Below, piece after piece: positions 7,510 through 14,933 of a stretch of DNA of 46,797 nucleotides. The stretch spans positions 1-46,797 of the forward strand of contig CALEYV010000038.1 of the NCBI GenBank assembly GCA_937927875.1. Direction: 5' to 3'. The notes under the pieces were generated by a model. The model saw nothing but the letters and a program-made list of their open reading frames with translations, had not been told where the DNA came from and did no database searches. The position numbers and the translations under genes were made by a program. The stretch's first letter is position 1. Each line of letters begins with the position of its first letter. The stretch is from an uncultured Actinomycetes bacterium. Lineage in GTDB: Bacteria; Actinomycetota; Acidimicrobiia; IMCC26256; PALSA-555.

Positions 7510-8844
7510 TCAGCGAGGCGCGGTGGTCTCGGCGAGCCGGCGTTGGAGGTAGCGGCGCTCGGCGTCGCTGGTGGCCAGGTCGATGGCCTGACGGTAGGCG
7601 TCGGCGGCCTCGGCGTGGCGCTCGAGCCGGCGGAGCAGGTCCGCGCGCGTCGCCGGCAGCAAGCGGTATCCGCCCAGCGCGCCCGAGCTCTCGAGCGCCT
7701 CGACGACCCGAAGGCCCGCTGCGGGACCCTCGGCCATGGCGACGGCCACCGCCCGGTTCAGCTCGACGACCGGTGACGGAACCATGCGGACCAGCTCACG
7801 GTAGAGCGCCGCGATCTGCGTCCAGTCGGTGGCCGACGGCGCGTCCGCGCTCGCGTGACAGGCCGCGATCGCGGCCTGCACCTGGTACGGCCCGGGCTCG
7901 CCGCGGCGCAGCGCGCCGTCGAGGATCCGAACCCCCTCGTCGATGGCGGCGCGGTCCCAGCGGCTGCGGTCCTGCTCCTCGAGCGGGACCAGGTCCCCGG
8001 CTTCGTCGACGCAGGCGGCGCGGCGCGCGTCGTGGAGGAGCATGAGCGCGACCAGTCCGAGCACCTCGGGCTCGTCGGGCATCAGTCGAGCCAGGGTGCG
8101 GGCCAGCAGCAGCGCCTCGGCGCACAGGGCCTGGCGCACCAGGTCCTCGCCGGCGCTGGCGGCGTAGCCCTCGTTGAAGAGCAGGTACAGCACCGCCAGC
8201 ACGGCGGCGGTGCGCTCCGGCAGCTGGTGGGCCGGCGGCACCCGGTACGGGATCCCGGCGTTGCGGATCTTGCGCTTGGCCCGCACCAGCCGCTGGGCCA
8301 TGGTCGGCTCAGGGACGAGGAACGCGCGGGCGATCTCGGCGGTCGTGAGGCCGGTGAGGGTCCGCAGCGTCAGCGCGACCTGGGCCTCGACCGCCAGCGC
8401 CGGGTGGCAGCAGGTGAAGATCAGCCGCAGCCGGTCGTCCTCGACGCCGGACTCGTCACGCGCCCCCGCGTCGTCGGGTCCCGACAGCACGGCCACCTCC
8501 TGCAGCTTGGCGGCGCCCGCGGTGGCGCGCCGCAGCCGATCCAGCGCGCCGTTGCGCGCCGTCGTCGTGAGCCAGGCGCCGGGGTTGCGCGGGACGCCGT
8601 CGCGCGGCCACCGCTCCAGTGCCCGCGCGAAGGCGTCCTGCGCGCATTCCTCGGCGACGTCCCAGTCGCCGGTCACCCGGATCAGCGTCGCGACGACGCG
8701 ACCCCAGTCGTCGCGAAAGGCCCGGGCGACGGCGGCCTCGACGTCCCCCGCTACATCTCCCAGATCGGCCTCACCTCGACGGAGCCGGTGCGGGCACCGG
8801 GGATCTTCGACGCCACGTTGATGGCCTCGTCGAGATCCTTGCAC
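7510..8844 (-). CDS. ECF42-like RNA polymerase sigma factor
   Basis: Sigma-2 (DWDVAEECAQDAFARALERWP) and sigma-4 (TGLTTAEIARAFLVPEPTMAQRLVRAKRKI, abbreviated here as TTAEIARAFLVPEPTMAQRL) domains are followed by a long C-terminal helical-repeat domain with PSPVVELNRAVAVA, the hallmark of ECF42 sigma factors. These replace an anti-sigma factor with their own C-terminal domain and sit beside a DGPF-domain gene, as here. The listed GTG at 8844 is the nearest canonical in-frame start, but its first 27 residues are a shadow of the DGPF gene. A CTG at 8763 (giving 417 residues) has an AGGTGAGG ribosome-binding site 5 bases away (within 8769-8777) and is likelier. No ATG, GTG or TTG occurs between the DGPF stop and the sigma-2 core. 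Confidence 0.85.
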   Translation of the reverse strand: MQGSRRGHQRGVEDPRCPHRLRRGEADLGDVAGDVEAAVARAFRDDWGRVVATLIRVTGDWDVAEECAQDAFARALERWPRDGVPRNPGAWLTTTARNGALDRLRRATAGAAKLQEVAVLSGPDDAGARDESGVEDDRLRLIFTCCHPALAVEAQVALTLRTLTGLTTAEIARAFLVPEPTMAQRLVRAKRKIRNAGIPYRVPPAHQLPERTAAVLAVLYLLFNEGYAASAGEDLVRQALCAEALLLARTLARLMPDEPEVLGLVALMLLHDARRAACVDEAGDLVPLEEQDRSRWDRAAIDEGVRILDGALRRGEPGPYQVQAAIAACHASADAPSATDWTQIAALYRELVRMVPSPVVELNRAVAVAMAEGPAAGLRVVEALESSGALGGYRLLPATRADLLRRLERHAEAADAYRQAIDLATSDAERRYLQRRLAETTAPR

Positions 8845-9086
8845 TCGGTGAGGAAGAAGCCGCCGATCTGCTCCTTCGTCTCGGCGAAGGGGCCGTCGGA
8901 CGTCAGCACCTCGCCGTCGCGCACCCGGACCGTGGTGGCGTCGGTCGTCGGCCGGAGACGCTCACCGCCCTGGAGCACACCTCGCTTGCCCATCTCCTCG
9001 GTGAACTGCCCGTACTCGGCGAGGACGGCGTCATCACCGCTCTCGAGCGACTGCTCGTCGGTGCAGATCAACATCGCGTACCGCAT
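8751..9086 (-). CDS. DGPF/YCII-domain protein
   Basis: This 111-residue protein has the YCII-like fold and the DGPF signature at residues 64-67 (SDGPFAETKEQIGGFF). DGPF proteins are the standard genomic partners of ECF42 sigma factors; their molecular role is unknown. ATG 9086 is chosen over the upstream in-frame 9113 because an AGGAGG Shine-Dalgarno lies 6 bases before it and family members begin with MRYAMLIC-like sequence. The stop overlaps the likely CTG start of the sigma gene by 13 bases, implying translational coupling. Confidence 0.88.
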   Translation of the reverse strand: MRYAMLICTDEQSLESGDDAVLAEYGQFTEEMGKRGVLQGGERLRPTTDATTVRVRDGEVLTSDGPFAETKEQIGGFFLTECKDLDEAINVASKIPGARTGSVEVRPIWEM

Positions 9087-9219
9087 TGGGTTCCTCCTTC
9101 GGATGGTTTCCACCCCTACGACGAACGGGACCCGCCGGAATCGACCGGTACCTCGGATCCCGGGCTGCGGCCCGGGGTCGGGTTTCGTCGCGGTGGCCCG
9201 GAGCCCCGGGCTCGAGGGT

Positions 9220-9236
9220 TGAGTACCGCCTACTCA
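9220..9236. promoter_or_regulatory. 17-bp dyad, candidate operator
   Basis: TGAGTA-ccgcc-TACTCA is a perfect 6-bp inverted repeat with a 5-bp spacer. It lies in the 209-base divergent region between the DGPF/sigma operon and the 78-residue gene, 60 bases before the latter's start. The arrangement is typical of a dimeric regulator's site; no cognate regulator is identified. Confidence 0.4.
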
Positions 9237-9295
9237 GGCCAACGGGACGACGCTCCTCCACACTGCGGGCGACGCATCCGACCAGGAGGATTCTG

Positions 9296-9532
9296 ATGAG
9301 CGACGACCCTGCCTTCGCGGCCATCGAGGGCGTGGACCTCGACAGCTACGCCAAGGCGACCGCGGCCATTGCGAAGGCCGGTGTGTCCTCGGCCGAGGAC
9401 GCGGCGAAGGTCGCCGAGGGCACCGGGATCCCGGCCGGCAAGTGGCCGGCGGTCAGCGACGGGTGGGTGGCACGCATGCGGGAGAGCATGGCCGTGCGCA
9501 CCCAGTTCGGCACCCTCTACGGGAAGTACTGA
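9296..9532 (+). CDS. small conserved-looking protein of unknown function
   Basis: This 78-residue protein begins MSDDPAFAAIEGVDLDSYAK and continues with an Ala-rich helix, then GIPAGKWPAVSDGWVARM and RTQFGTLYGKY. It is acidic at the start, has no membrane helix or signal peptide, and looks like a compact helical domain. The start at 9296 is firm: AGGAGG (9284-9289 region) precedes it by about 5 bases. It stands alone between the ECF42 operon and the TauD-like gene. The PAGKWPAVSDGW segment seems family-like, but I cannot name a family with confidence. Confidence 0.75.
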   Translation: MSDDPAFAAIEGVDLDSYAKATAAIAKAGVSSAEDAAKVAEGTGIPAGKWPAVSDGWVARMRESMAVRTQFGTLYGKY

Positions 9533-9561
9533 GCCCGGGGGCGCGGGCGCGTCCCGCGACG

Positions 9562-10452
9562 TCAGCGGCCGGCTGCCGTCGCGGCCGGCTGCGCCGCGCC
9601 GTCAGCGTCCGGCGCCCGCGGGCCGGTCGGCCGGTCGCCGCGCAAGATCACCCGGTGCATGACTCGGTGGGCGGTGCCGTAGTCGTGGACGCCGTAGTGC
9701 ATCGTGGCCCGGTTGTCCCAGAACGCGAACGAGCCCGGCTGCCAGCGGTACCGGCAGATGAGCTCGGGCTGGGTCGCGTGCTTGTAGAGCAGCCGGAGCA
9801 GGTCGGTCGACTGGGGGGCGTTGAAGCCCTTGATCCCGACCGTGAACCCGGGATTCACGAACAGCGCGTTGCGGCCCGTCTCGGGGTGACGGCGGACCAC
9901 CGGATGCTCCACCGGGACCAGCTTCTTCACCGGCTTGCCGTCCCATTCCTTGCCGTCACCGGCCTCCGCCGCGGCCGCGTAGTCCTCGGCGTAGTGGTAG
10001 GCGCTCAGCTCGTCGCAAAGTCGGCGCAGCGGCTCGGCGAGCGTCTCGTAGGCGAGCCGCATGTTGGCCCACATGGTGTCGCCCCCGGCCGACGGGAGCT
10101 GGACGGCGTACAGCATCGAGGCCATCGGCGGACGGGACATGAACGTGATGTCGGTGTGCCAGAAGTCGGTCTGGCCGTACGCGCTGTCGACGGGCAGGAC
10201 CCGGGGCTCGTCCTTCAGCGGCGGCTCGATCGGATGCGCGGTGGTGACCTCCCCGAAGCGGCTCGCGACGGCGATCTGCTCGTCCGCGGTGAGCTGCTGG
10301 TCGGGGAAGAACAGCACGAGGTGCTCGAGCCAGGCGGCGCGCAGGGCGGCGATCACGTCGTCGTCGAGGTCGTCCGAGAGATCGACGCCGACCACCTCGG
10401 CGCCGAGGGCACCACTCATCGGGCGGACGTCGAGTGCCGCGCCGCTGGTCAT
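9562..10452 (-). CDS. TauD/TfdA-family 2-oxoglutarate/Fe(II) dioxygenase
   Basis: This 296-residue enzyme should use Fe(II), oxygen and 2-oxoglutarate to oxidise an organic substrate; TauD itself releases sulfite from taurine. The iron ligands are His99 and Asp101 (FWHTDITF) and His266 (RVMHRVIL), matching TauD spacing, and WDNRATMHYGVHDY near 245-258 carries the conserved WDNR region. ATG 10452 has GGAGG about 12 bases upstream. The nearby sulfonate-type importer (13031-15804) makes a taurine or alkylsulfonate substrate plausible, but alpha-ketoglutarate dioxygenases of this family also act on herbicides and sulfate esters. Confidence 0.85.
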   Translation of the reverse strand: MTSGAALDVRPMSGALGAEVVGVDLSDDLDDDVIAALRAAWLEHLVLFFPDQQLTADEQIAVASRFGEVTTAHPIEPPLKDEPRVLPVDSAYGQTDFWHTDITFMSRPPMASMLYAVQLPSAGGDTMWANMRLAYETLAEPLRRLCDELSAYHYAEDYAAAAEAGDGKEWDGKPVKKLVPVEHPVVRRHPETGRNALFVNPGFTVGIKGFNAPQSTDLLRLLYKHATQPELICRYRWQPGSFAFWDNRATMHYGVHDYGTAHRVMHRVILRGDRPTGPRAPDADGAAQPAATAAGR

Positions 10453-10519
10453 CCTCGGGCCACCTCCGTGCAGCCGTGCTCTCCCTCAGTACACCCCAGG
10501 CCATGGTGCTGAGCAAACA

Positions 10520-10536
10520 GGTCGGTGAGGCCGACC
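10520..10536. promoter_or_regulatory. dyad in the tauD-like/methyltransferase divergent region
   Basis: GGTCGG-tgagg-CCGACC is a perfect 6-bp inverted repeat with a 5-bp spacer, midway between two divergent genes. It could be an operator or a chance GC palindrome. Confidence 0.3.
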
Positions 10537-10588
10537 AGACCGAACAAATCCATCGCCGTCGGCCGGCCGCTCCTGACACAGTGCACCC

Positions 10589-11320
10589 GTGCCCGAGGTC
10601 CACTTCGACGAACGCATCGCGAAGCGGATGGAGGTCTACTGGCCGGAGCTGTTCGAGCCCGCCGTCGTGGAGCCTGCCGTGCGGTTCCTCGCCGAGCTGG
10701 CCGGAAGCGGTCTCGCGCTGGAGTTCGGGGTCGGAACCGGGCGGCTGGCCCTGCCGCTCAGCGAGCGAGGCGTCCGCGTCCACGGCATCGAGCTCTCGCC
10801 GGCCATGGTCGAGCAGCTCCGCACGAAGCCGGGCTCCGACGCGATCGGTGTCACCATCGGCGACTTCGCGACCACCCCGGTCAGCGACCGGTGCTCGCTC
10901 GTCTACCTGGTGCGCAACACGATCACGAACCTGGTCACCCAGGACGCGCAGGTGGCGTGCTTCCGCAACGCCGCCGCCCATCTCGAGCCGGGCGGGCGCT
11001 TCGTGATCGAGTGCTACGTCCCGAGGCTGCAGCACCTTCCGCCGGGGGAGACCTTCTGTGTGTTCACGAGAACCCCCGCGCACCTCGGCGTCGAGGAGTA
11101 CGACGTGGCGACGCAGATCGCGCACTCGCACCACTACTGGATGATCGACGGCCGGCTGGAGACGTACTCGACGCCCCACCGGTACGTCTGGCCGTCGGAG
11201 CTCGACCTCATGGCACGGCTCGCCGCCCTGCGCCGGCGCGAGCGCTGGAGCGACTGGAACCGTGGGCCGTTCGCCAGCGACAGCCCGAGCCACGTCTCGG
11301 TGTGGGAGAAGACCGAGTAG
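10589..11320 (+). CDS. class I SAM-dependent methyltransferase
   Basis: This 243-residue protein has a Rossmann methyltransferase core. Motif I LEFGVGTGRLALPL (about residues 44-57) binds SAM, VHGIELSPAMVEQL follows as the ribose-binding acidic strand, and the IGDFATTPV and LEPGGRFVIE segments match motifs II and III. The GTG start at 10589 follows a 136-base divergent region. The methyl acceptor is not evident. The next gene, a hydrolase, starts 50 bases later from its own promoter. Confidence 0.82.
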   Translation: MPEVHFDERIAKRMEVYWPELFEPAVVEPAVRFLAELAGSGLALEFGVGTGRLALPLSERGVRVHGIELSPAMVEQLRTKPGSDAIGVTIGDFATTPVSDRCSLVYLVRNTITNLVTQDAQVACFRNAAAHLEPGGRFVIECYVPRLQHLPPGETFCVFTRTPAHLGVEEYDVATQIAHSHHYWMIDGRLETYSTPHRYVWPSELDLMARLAALRRRERWSDWNRGPFASDSPSHVSVWEKTE

Positions 11321-11357
11321 CGATCGAGCGCCCCGGTTCCCGAGCTGGAGGGCGGCG

Positions 11358-11363
11358 TAGGCT
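11358..11363 (+). promoter_or_regulatory. -10 box of the hydrolase gene (leaderless)
   Basis: TAGGCT ends 7 bases before the GTG start at 11371. Confidence 0.55.
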
Positions 11364-11370
11364 CCCGAAC

Positions 11371-12363
11371 GTGGCGCTCTGGGACGACGAGCTCGAGGCC
11401 CTCCGACCCCAGTTCCGGGAGGAGGCCGCCGCGTTCGTCGCCTCGGTGCCGCGGCGCGGGGGCGATCCGTCGGCGTCGTCGGTCGAGGATCTCGTCGCCG
11501 CCCACCGGAGCTCCCAGCTCGGTGGCCCACCGTCGGACCGGGCGATCGACCGGACGATCACCGGACCGGCCGGCCCGATCCGCCTCCGGACGTTCACCCA
11601 TGAGCAACCGGCCGGCGTGCTGCTGCACATCCACGGCGGCGCGTGGATGGCCGGCTCGACCGAGATGATGGATCTGCTGCACGAGATGATCGTCGACCAG
11701 TGCGGCGTCGCCGTGGTCAGCGTCGACTACCGCCTGGCCCCCGAGCATCCGTATCCGGCCGGCCCGGACGACTGCGAGGCCGCGGCGTGCTGGCTGGTCG
11801 AGCACGCCGCCGACGAGTTCGGCTCGGACCGACTCCTCATCGGCGGTGAGTCGGCGGGCGCGCATCTCGCGGCCGTCACCTTGGTCCGCATGCGAGACAA
11901 GCACGAGGCCGCCGATCGGTTCCTTGGCGCCAACCTGGTCTTCGGCGCCTACGACCTCTCCCGCACACCGAGCCAGCGAGGCGTCGGCGTCGCGCCCGGT
12001 ACCGACATCCTCGACGGCTCCGGCGTCCCGCTCGATCTCTTCCTTCCCGGCCGGTCACCCGAGCAGCGCCGCGACCCCGACGTCTCGCCGCTCTACGCCG
12101 ACCTTCGCGACCTGCCTGCCGCCCTGTTCTCCGTGGGTACCAACGACCATCTCCTCGACGACACCCTCTTCATGGCGGCCCGCTGGGAGTGCGCCGGCAA
12201 CCGGACCCAGCTGCTCGTGTACCCGGACACTCCGCATGGATGCATCGCCCTGCCGTCGGTCGCGGCGCACTTCTTCCCGCGCCTCTTCGGGTTTCTGCGC
12301 GGGTGCCTCGACCGCGATCTGGCGCCGAAGCCGGCGCGCGGAGCTCAGCTCGTGGAGTCCTAA
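11371..12363 (+). CDS. HSL-family alpha/beta hydrolase (esterase)
   Basis: This 330-residue enzyme resembles hormone-sensitive-lipase-type carboxylesterases. The oxyanion motif HGGA is at 88-91, the nucleophile Ser161 in GGESAGAH, Asp259 in GTNDHLLDD and His289 in DTPHG complete the catalytic triad. VDYRLAPEHPYPA at 118-130 is a strong family marker. The GTG at 11371 is supported by a TAGGCT box 7 bases upstream; the long in-frame extension to 10525 is a shadow of the methyltransferase gene. Likely substrates are short-chain esters; the physiological one is unknown. Confidence 0.88.
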   Translation: MALWDDELEALRPQFREEAAAFVASVPRRGGDPSASSVEDLVAAHRSSQLGGPPSDRAIDRTITGPAGPIRLRTFTHEQPAGVLLHIHGGAWMAGSTEMMDLLHEMIVDQCGVAVVSVDYRLAPEHPYPAGPDDCEAAACWLVEHAADEFGSDRLLIGGESAGAHLAAVTLVRMRDKHEAADRFLGANLVFGAYDLSRTPSQRGVGVAPGTDILDGSGVPLDLFLPGRSPEQRRDPDVSPLYADLRDLPAALFSVGTNDHLLDDTLFMAARWECAGNRTQLLVYPDTPHGCIALPSVAAHFFPRLFGFLRGCLDRDLAPKPARGAQLVES

Positions 12364-12373
12364 ACGCGGCACG

Positions 12374-12439
12374 GACCTCGGACCGTGGTGCCGCACCACG
12401 GTCGCTGGCTCTCAGCGGGACCGGGCTGGTGCCGAGGTC
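12374..12439. terminator. nested inverted repeats, likely bidirectional terminator
   Basis: GACCGTGGTG (12381-12390) and CACCACGGTC (12394-12403) form a perfect 10-bp stem with a CCG loop. An outer pair, GACCTCGG (12374-12381) and CCGAGGTC (12432-12439), encloses it. The structure lies between the convergent hydrolase and Rrf2 genes. There is no clear U-tract. Confidence 0.6.
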
Positions 12440-12890
12440 AGTGTTGCCGCCACGCGTCGTCGTCGGCGATCAACGTCGTGACGTCGCGCGGGAGGTGGTC
12501 ATCGACGAGGTCGGCGAGCGTGACGTGCTCGAGGACGGATCGCATGCTGGCGCGGAGTGCCACCCAGACCGCTGGGACCGACGACGCCGCGCCGGTGTAG
12601 CTGAGCTCGTCGGGGCGCACGTCGCGCACGGCCGCGAGCGGTCCGTCGACGGCCCGGAGGATGTCAGCGAGGGTGATGTCGGCGGCCGGACGGGCGAGCG
12701 TCGAGCCGCCGTCGGCACCCCGCTGGGTCCGCACCAATCCCCGCCGACGCAGGTCAGCGAGGATGTTGTCGAGGAAGTGCCGGGGGATCGCCTGGGCGGC
12801 CGCCAGGTCGTCGGCCTTCACCAGCCCTCGGGCGACCGCGAGCTCGGCCGCGGCTCGAACGGCGTAGTCCGCCTTCGCCGAGATCCTCAT
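12438..12890 (-). CDS. Rrf2-family transcriptional regulator without Fe-S cysteines
   Basis: This 150-residue regulator has the Rrf2 N-terminal winged helix: MRISAKADYAVRAAAELA, then IPRHFLDNILADLRRRGLV as the recognition helix region, and TQRGADGGSTLARPAADITLADILRAVDG (abbreviated GADGGSTLARPA) as the wing. It contains no cysteine, so it cannot carry the Fe-S cluster of IscR or NsrR and is closer in design to CymR, the cysteine/sulfur regulator. It is divergent from ssuABC with a dyad in between, suggesting it represses sulfonate uptake when sulfur is plentiful. ATG 12890 is preferred over GTG 12893 because GGAGG lies 6 bases upstream. Confidence 0.85.
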   Translation of the reverse strand: MRISAKADYAVRAAAELAVARGLVKADDLAAAQAIPRHFLDNILADLRRRGLVRTQRGADGGSTLARPAADITLADILRAVDGPLAAVRDVRPDELSYTGAASSVPAVWVALRASMRSVLEHVTLADLVDDHLPRDVTTLIADDDAWRQH

Positions 12891-12988
12891 CACACCCCTC
12901 CCGCAGAGGCTCCCGCCGCTTCCGAGCTGACTGGCACGCCGGCCTCAGGGACTGGCTTGCATGGCCCTCCCCAAAAGGTTACCTTGTC

Positions 12989-13010
12989 GATTAAATCGGT
13001 GGATTTAGTC
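12989..13010. promoter_or_regulatory. candidate Rrf2 operator upstream of ssuA
   Basis: GATTAAATC-ggtg-GATTTAGTC is a 9-bp inverted repeat with one mismatch and a 4-bp spacer, in an AT-rich island. It sits immediately before a TATATA hexamer (13012-13017), so bound protein would block RNA polymerase on the ssuA side. Confidence 0.55.
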
Positions 13011-13020
13011 GTATATAGCG

Positions 13021-13026
13021 GGAGGA
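13021..13026 (+). promoter_or_regulatory. Shine-Dalgarno of ssuA fixing a TTG start
   Basis: GGAGGA lies 4 bases before TTG 13031 and supports this unusual start codon. Confidence 0.6.
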
Positions 13027-13030
13027 ACCG

Positions 13031-14107
13031 TTGTTCGGCCATTTTCGACGTGGGCCGGCCGCAGCGCTGGTCGTCACGCTGGTCGTCGGTCTCGCCGGGC
13101 TTCTAGCCTCGGCGGGTCCGGCGGGCAGCTCGGTCCGCCAGCGCGACCCCAGCGGCACGCTGACGCTCGGCTACTTCGACAACGTCACCCACGCTCCGGC
13201 GCTGGTCGGACTCCAAGGAGGCCTGTTCGCCAGCGCGCTCGGGCCGAACGTCCAGCTCAAGACCCAGATCTTCAACGCCGGCCCGGCCGAGGTGCAGGCG
13301 ATCCTGACGGGCTCGATCGACGCCGGCTACATCGGCCCGAACCCGACGGTCACCGCGTTCGAGCAGTCCCACGGCGCGGTCACGGTGATCTCGGGGGCGG
13401 CCTCGGGCGGCGCCTTCCTCGTGGTGAAGCCGGACATCAACAGCGTCAAGGACCTGAAGGGCAAGACCGTCGCCTCACCGCAGCTGGGGAACACCCAGGA
13501 CGTCGCCCTGCGGGCTTACCTGAAGAAGAACGGCCTCAAGACCGATACCGCCGGTGGCGGTGACGTTTCCATCCGACCTCAGGACAACGCGGTGACGCTC
13601 CAGGCGTTCCAGCAGAGCCTGATCCAAGGTGCGTGGGTGCCCGAGCCGTGGGCGACACGGCTGGTCAAGGAGGGCGGCGGGAAGATCCTGGTGGACGAGC
13701 GCACGCTCTGGCCGAAGGGCCGGTACGTGACGACGGACCTCATCGTTCGCACCGACTACCTGAGGTCGCACCCCGACATCGTGCAGCGCCTGCTCGAAGG
13801 TCAGGTGGCCGCGGTCGACCTCATCACCAAGGATTCAGCACGCGCGCAGCAGCTCGTGGCGCAGCGCATCCAAACTGACGCCGGCAAGCCCCTCGCGGCC
13901 AGCCTCATCGCCGCGTCGTTCGCCGACATCGTGTTCACCAACGATCCCATCGCCTCGTCGCTCGTCGCTTCGGCGAAGACTGCGGTCGACCTGCACCTGC
14001 CGGGGGCGGTGCTCATCAAGAACAGCGACCTCAGTCGGCTGTACAGCCTGAAGCTGCTCAACACCGTGCTCGCGGCCAAGCACGAGCCGACCGTGAGCGC
14101 GTTCTGA
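13031..14107 (+). CDS. ssuA: sulfonate/nitrate/taurine-type ABC substrate-binding protein
   Basis: This 358-residue extracytoplasmic protein captures the substrate for the importer. An N-terminal signal (FRRGPAAALVVTLVVGLAGL) precedes the mature part; there is no lipobox cysteine. The segments TLTLGYFDNVTHAPALVGLQGGLF and AGYIGPNPTVTAF (first quoted from TLTLGYFDNVTHAPAL) resemble SsuA/TauA/NrtA-type binding proteins, and VKDLKGKTVASPQLGNTQD is the conserved hinge motif. TTG 13031 is used because of the GGAGGA upstream. The gene heads a three-gene operon and is divergent from a Rrf2 regulator. Sulfonates are the likeliest ligands; nitrate or pyrimidine precursors are alternatives in this superfamily. 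Confidence 0.85.
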   Translation: MFGHFRRGPAAALVVTLVVGLAGLLASAGPAGSSVRQRDPSGTLTLGYFDNVTHAPALVGLQGGLFASALGPNVQLKTQIFNAGPAEVQAILTGSIDAGYIGPNPTVTAFEQSHGAVTVISGAASGGAFLVVKPDINSVKDLKGKTVASPQLGNTQDVALRAYLKKNGLKTDTAGGGDVSIRPQDNAVTLQAFQQSLIQGAWVPEPWATRLVKEGGGKILVDERTLWPKGRYVTTDLIVRTDYLRSHPDIVQRLLEGQVAAVDLITKDSARAQQLVAQRIQTDAGKPLAASLIAASFADIVFTNDPIASSLVASAKTAVDLHLPGAVLIKNSDLSRLYSLKLLNTVLAAKHEPTVSAF

Positions 14108-14108
14108 G

Positions 14109-14933
14109 ATGATCGGCGCCTCGCGCCGACCTGCAGCGGCCGCGCCGACGCCGGCGCCGGTCCCTCCCCCCGGGATCGGTGTCGGCGGGGGCGCGCTCGT
14201 CCGCATCACCGAGGCCTCCAAGGTCTATGGCGACACGGCCAACGCCGTGCACGCGCTCGACCGGATCAACCTCGAGGTCGGCGCCGGCGAGTTCGTCTGC
14301 CTGCTGGGCGCGTCGGGATGCGGCAAGAGCACCCTGCTCAACCTCGTCGCCGGGCTCGACCGCCCGACCGCCGGGTCCGTGGACGTCGCGGGTCGAACCA
14401 GCCTCATGTTCCAGGAGGCGGCGCTGTTCCCATGGCTCACCGCGGCCGGCAACGTCGAGCTGGCCTTGCAGCTCGACGGCATGGCCCGGCGCAAGCGGCG
14501 GGCACGGGCCCGGGCGCTGCTGGCGATGGTCAACCTCGAGGAGTTCGGGCGTAAGCGTCCCCACGAGCTCTCCGGCGGAATGCGGCAGCGGGTGGCGCTC
14601 GCCCGGGCGCTCGCGCAGCAGGTCGATGTGCTGCTCATGGACGAGCCGTTCGGGGCCCTCGACGCGATGACCCGGGACGTGCTCCACGACGAGGTCGAGC
14701 GGATCTGGCGCGAGACCGGTGTCGGCGTGCTGTTCGTCACGCACAACGTGCGCGAAGCGGTGCGACTCGGGGATCGCGTGGTGATGCTGTCGAGCCGGCC
14801 CGGCACGGTGATCGCCGAGTTTCCCGTCGACATCAGCCGTCCGCGCCGCATCGATTCGCCTGAGGTGGCGACCCTCGCGGCCGACATCACCGACCAGCTC
14901 CGGGAGGAGGTGATGCGACATGGCGCGCACTGA
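14109..14933 (+). CDS. ssuB: sulfonate-type ABC transporter ATP-binding protein
   Basis: This 274-residue ATPase energises the importer. Walker A GASGCGKST is at 67-75, the Q-loop at Gln102 (MFQEAALFPWL, the SsuB/TauB pattern), the signature LSGGM at 154-158, Walker B LLMDEPF at 175-181, and the switch His in FVTHNVREA. The first 30 residues are an Ala/Pro-rich tail that is not part of the domain. Its ATG lies 1 base after the ssuA stop, and its end overlaps ssuC by 14 bases. Confidence 0.88.
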   Translation: MIGASRRPAAAAPTPAPVPPPGIGVGGGALVRITEASKVYGDTANAVHALDRINLEVGAGEFVCLLGASGCGKSTLLNLVAGLDRPTAGSVDVAGRTSLMFQEAALFPWLTAAGNVELALQLDGMARRKRRARARALLAMVNLEEFGRKRPHELSGGMRQRVALARALAQQVDVLLMDEPFGALDAMTRDVLHDEVERIWRETGVGVLFVTHNVREAVRLGDRVVMLSSRPGTVIAEFPVDISRPRRIDSPEVATLAADITDQLREEVMRHGAH

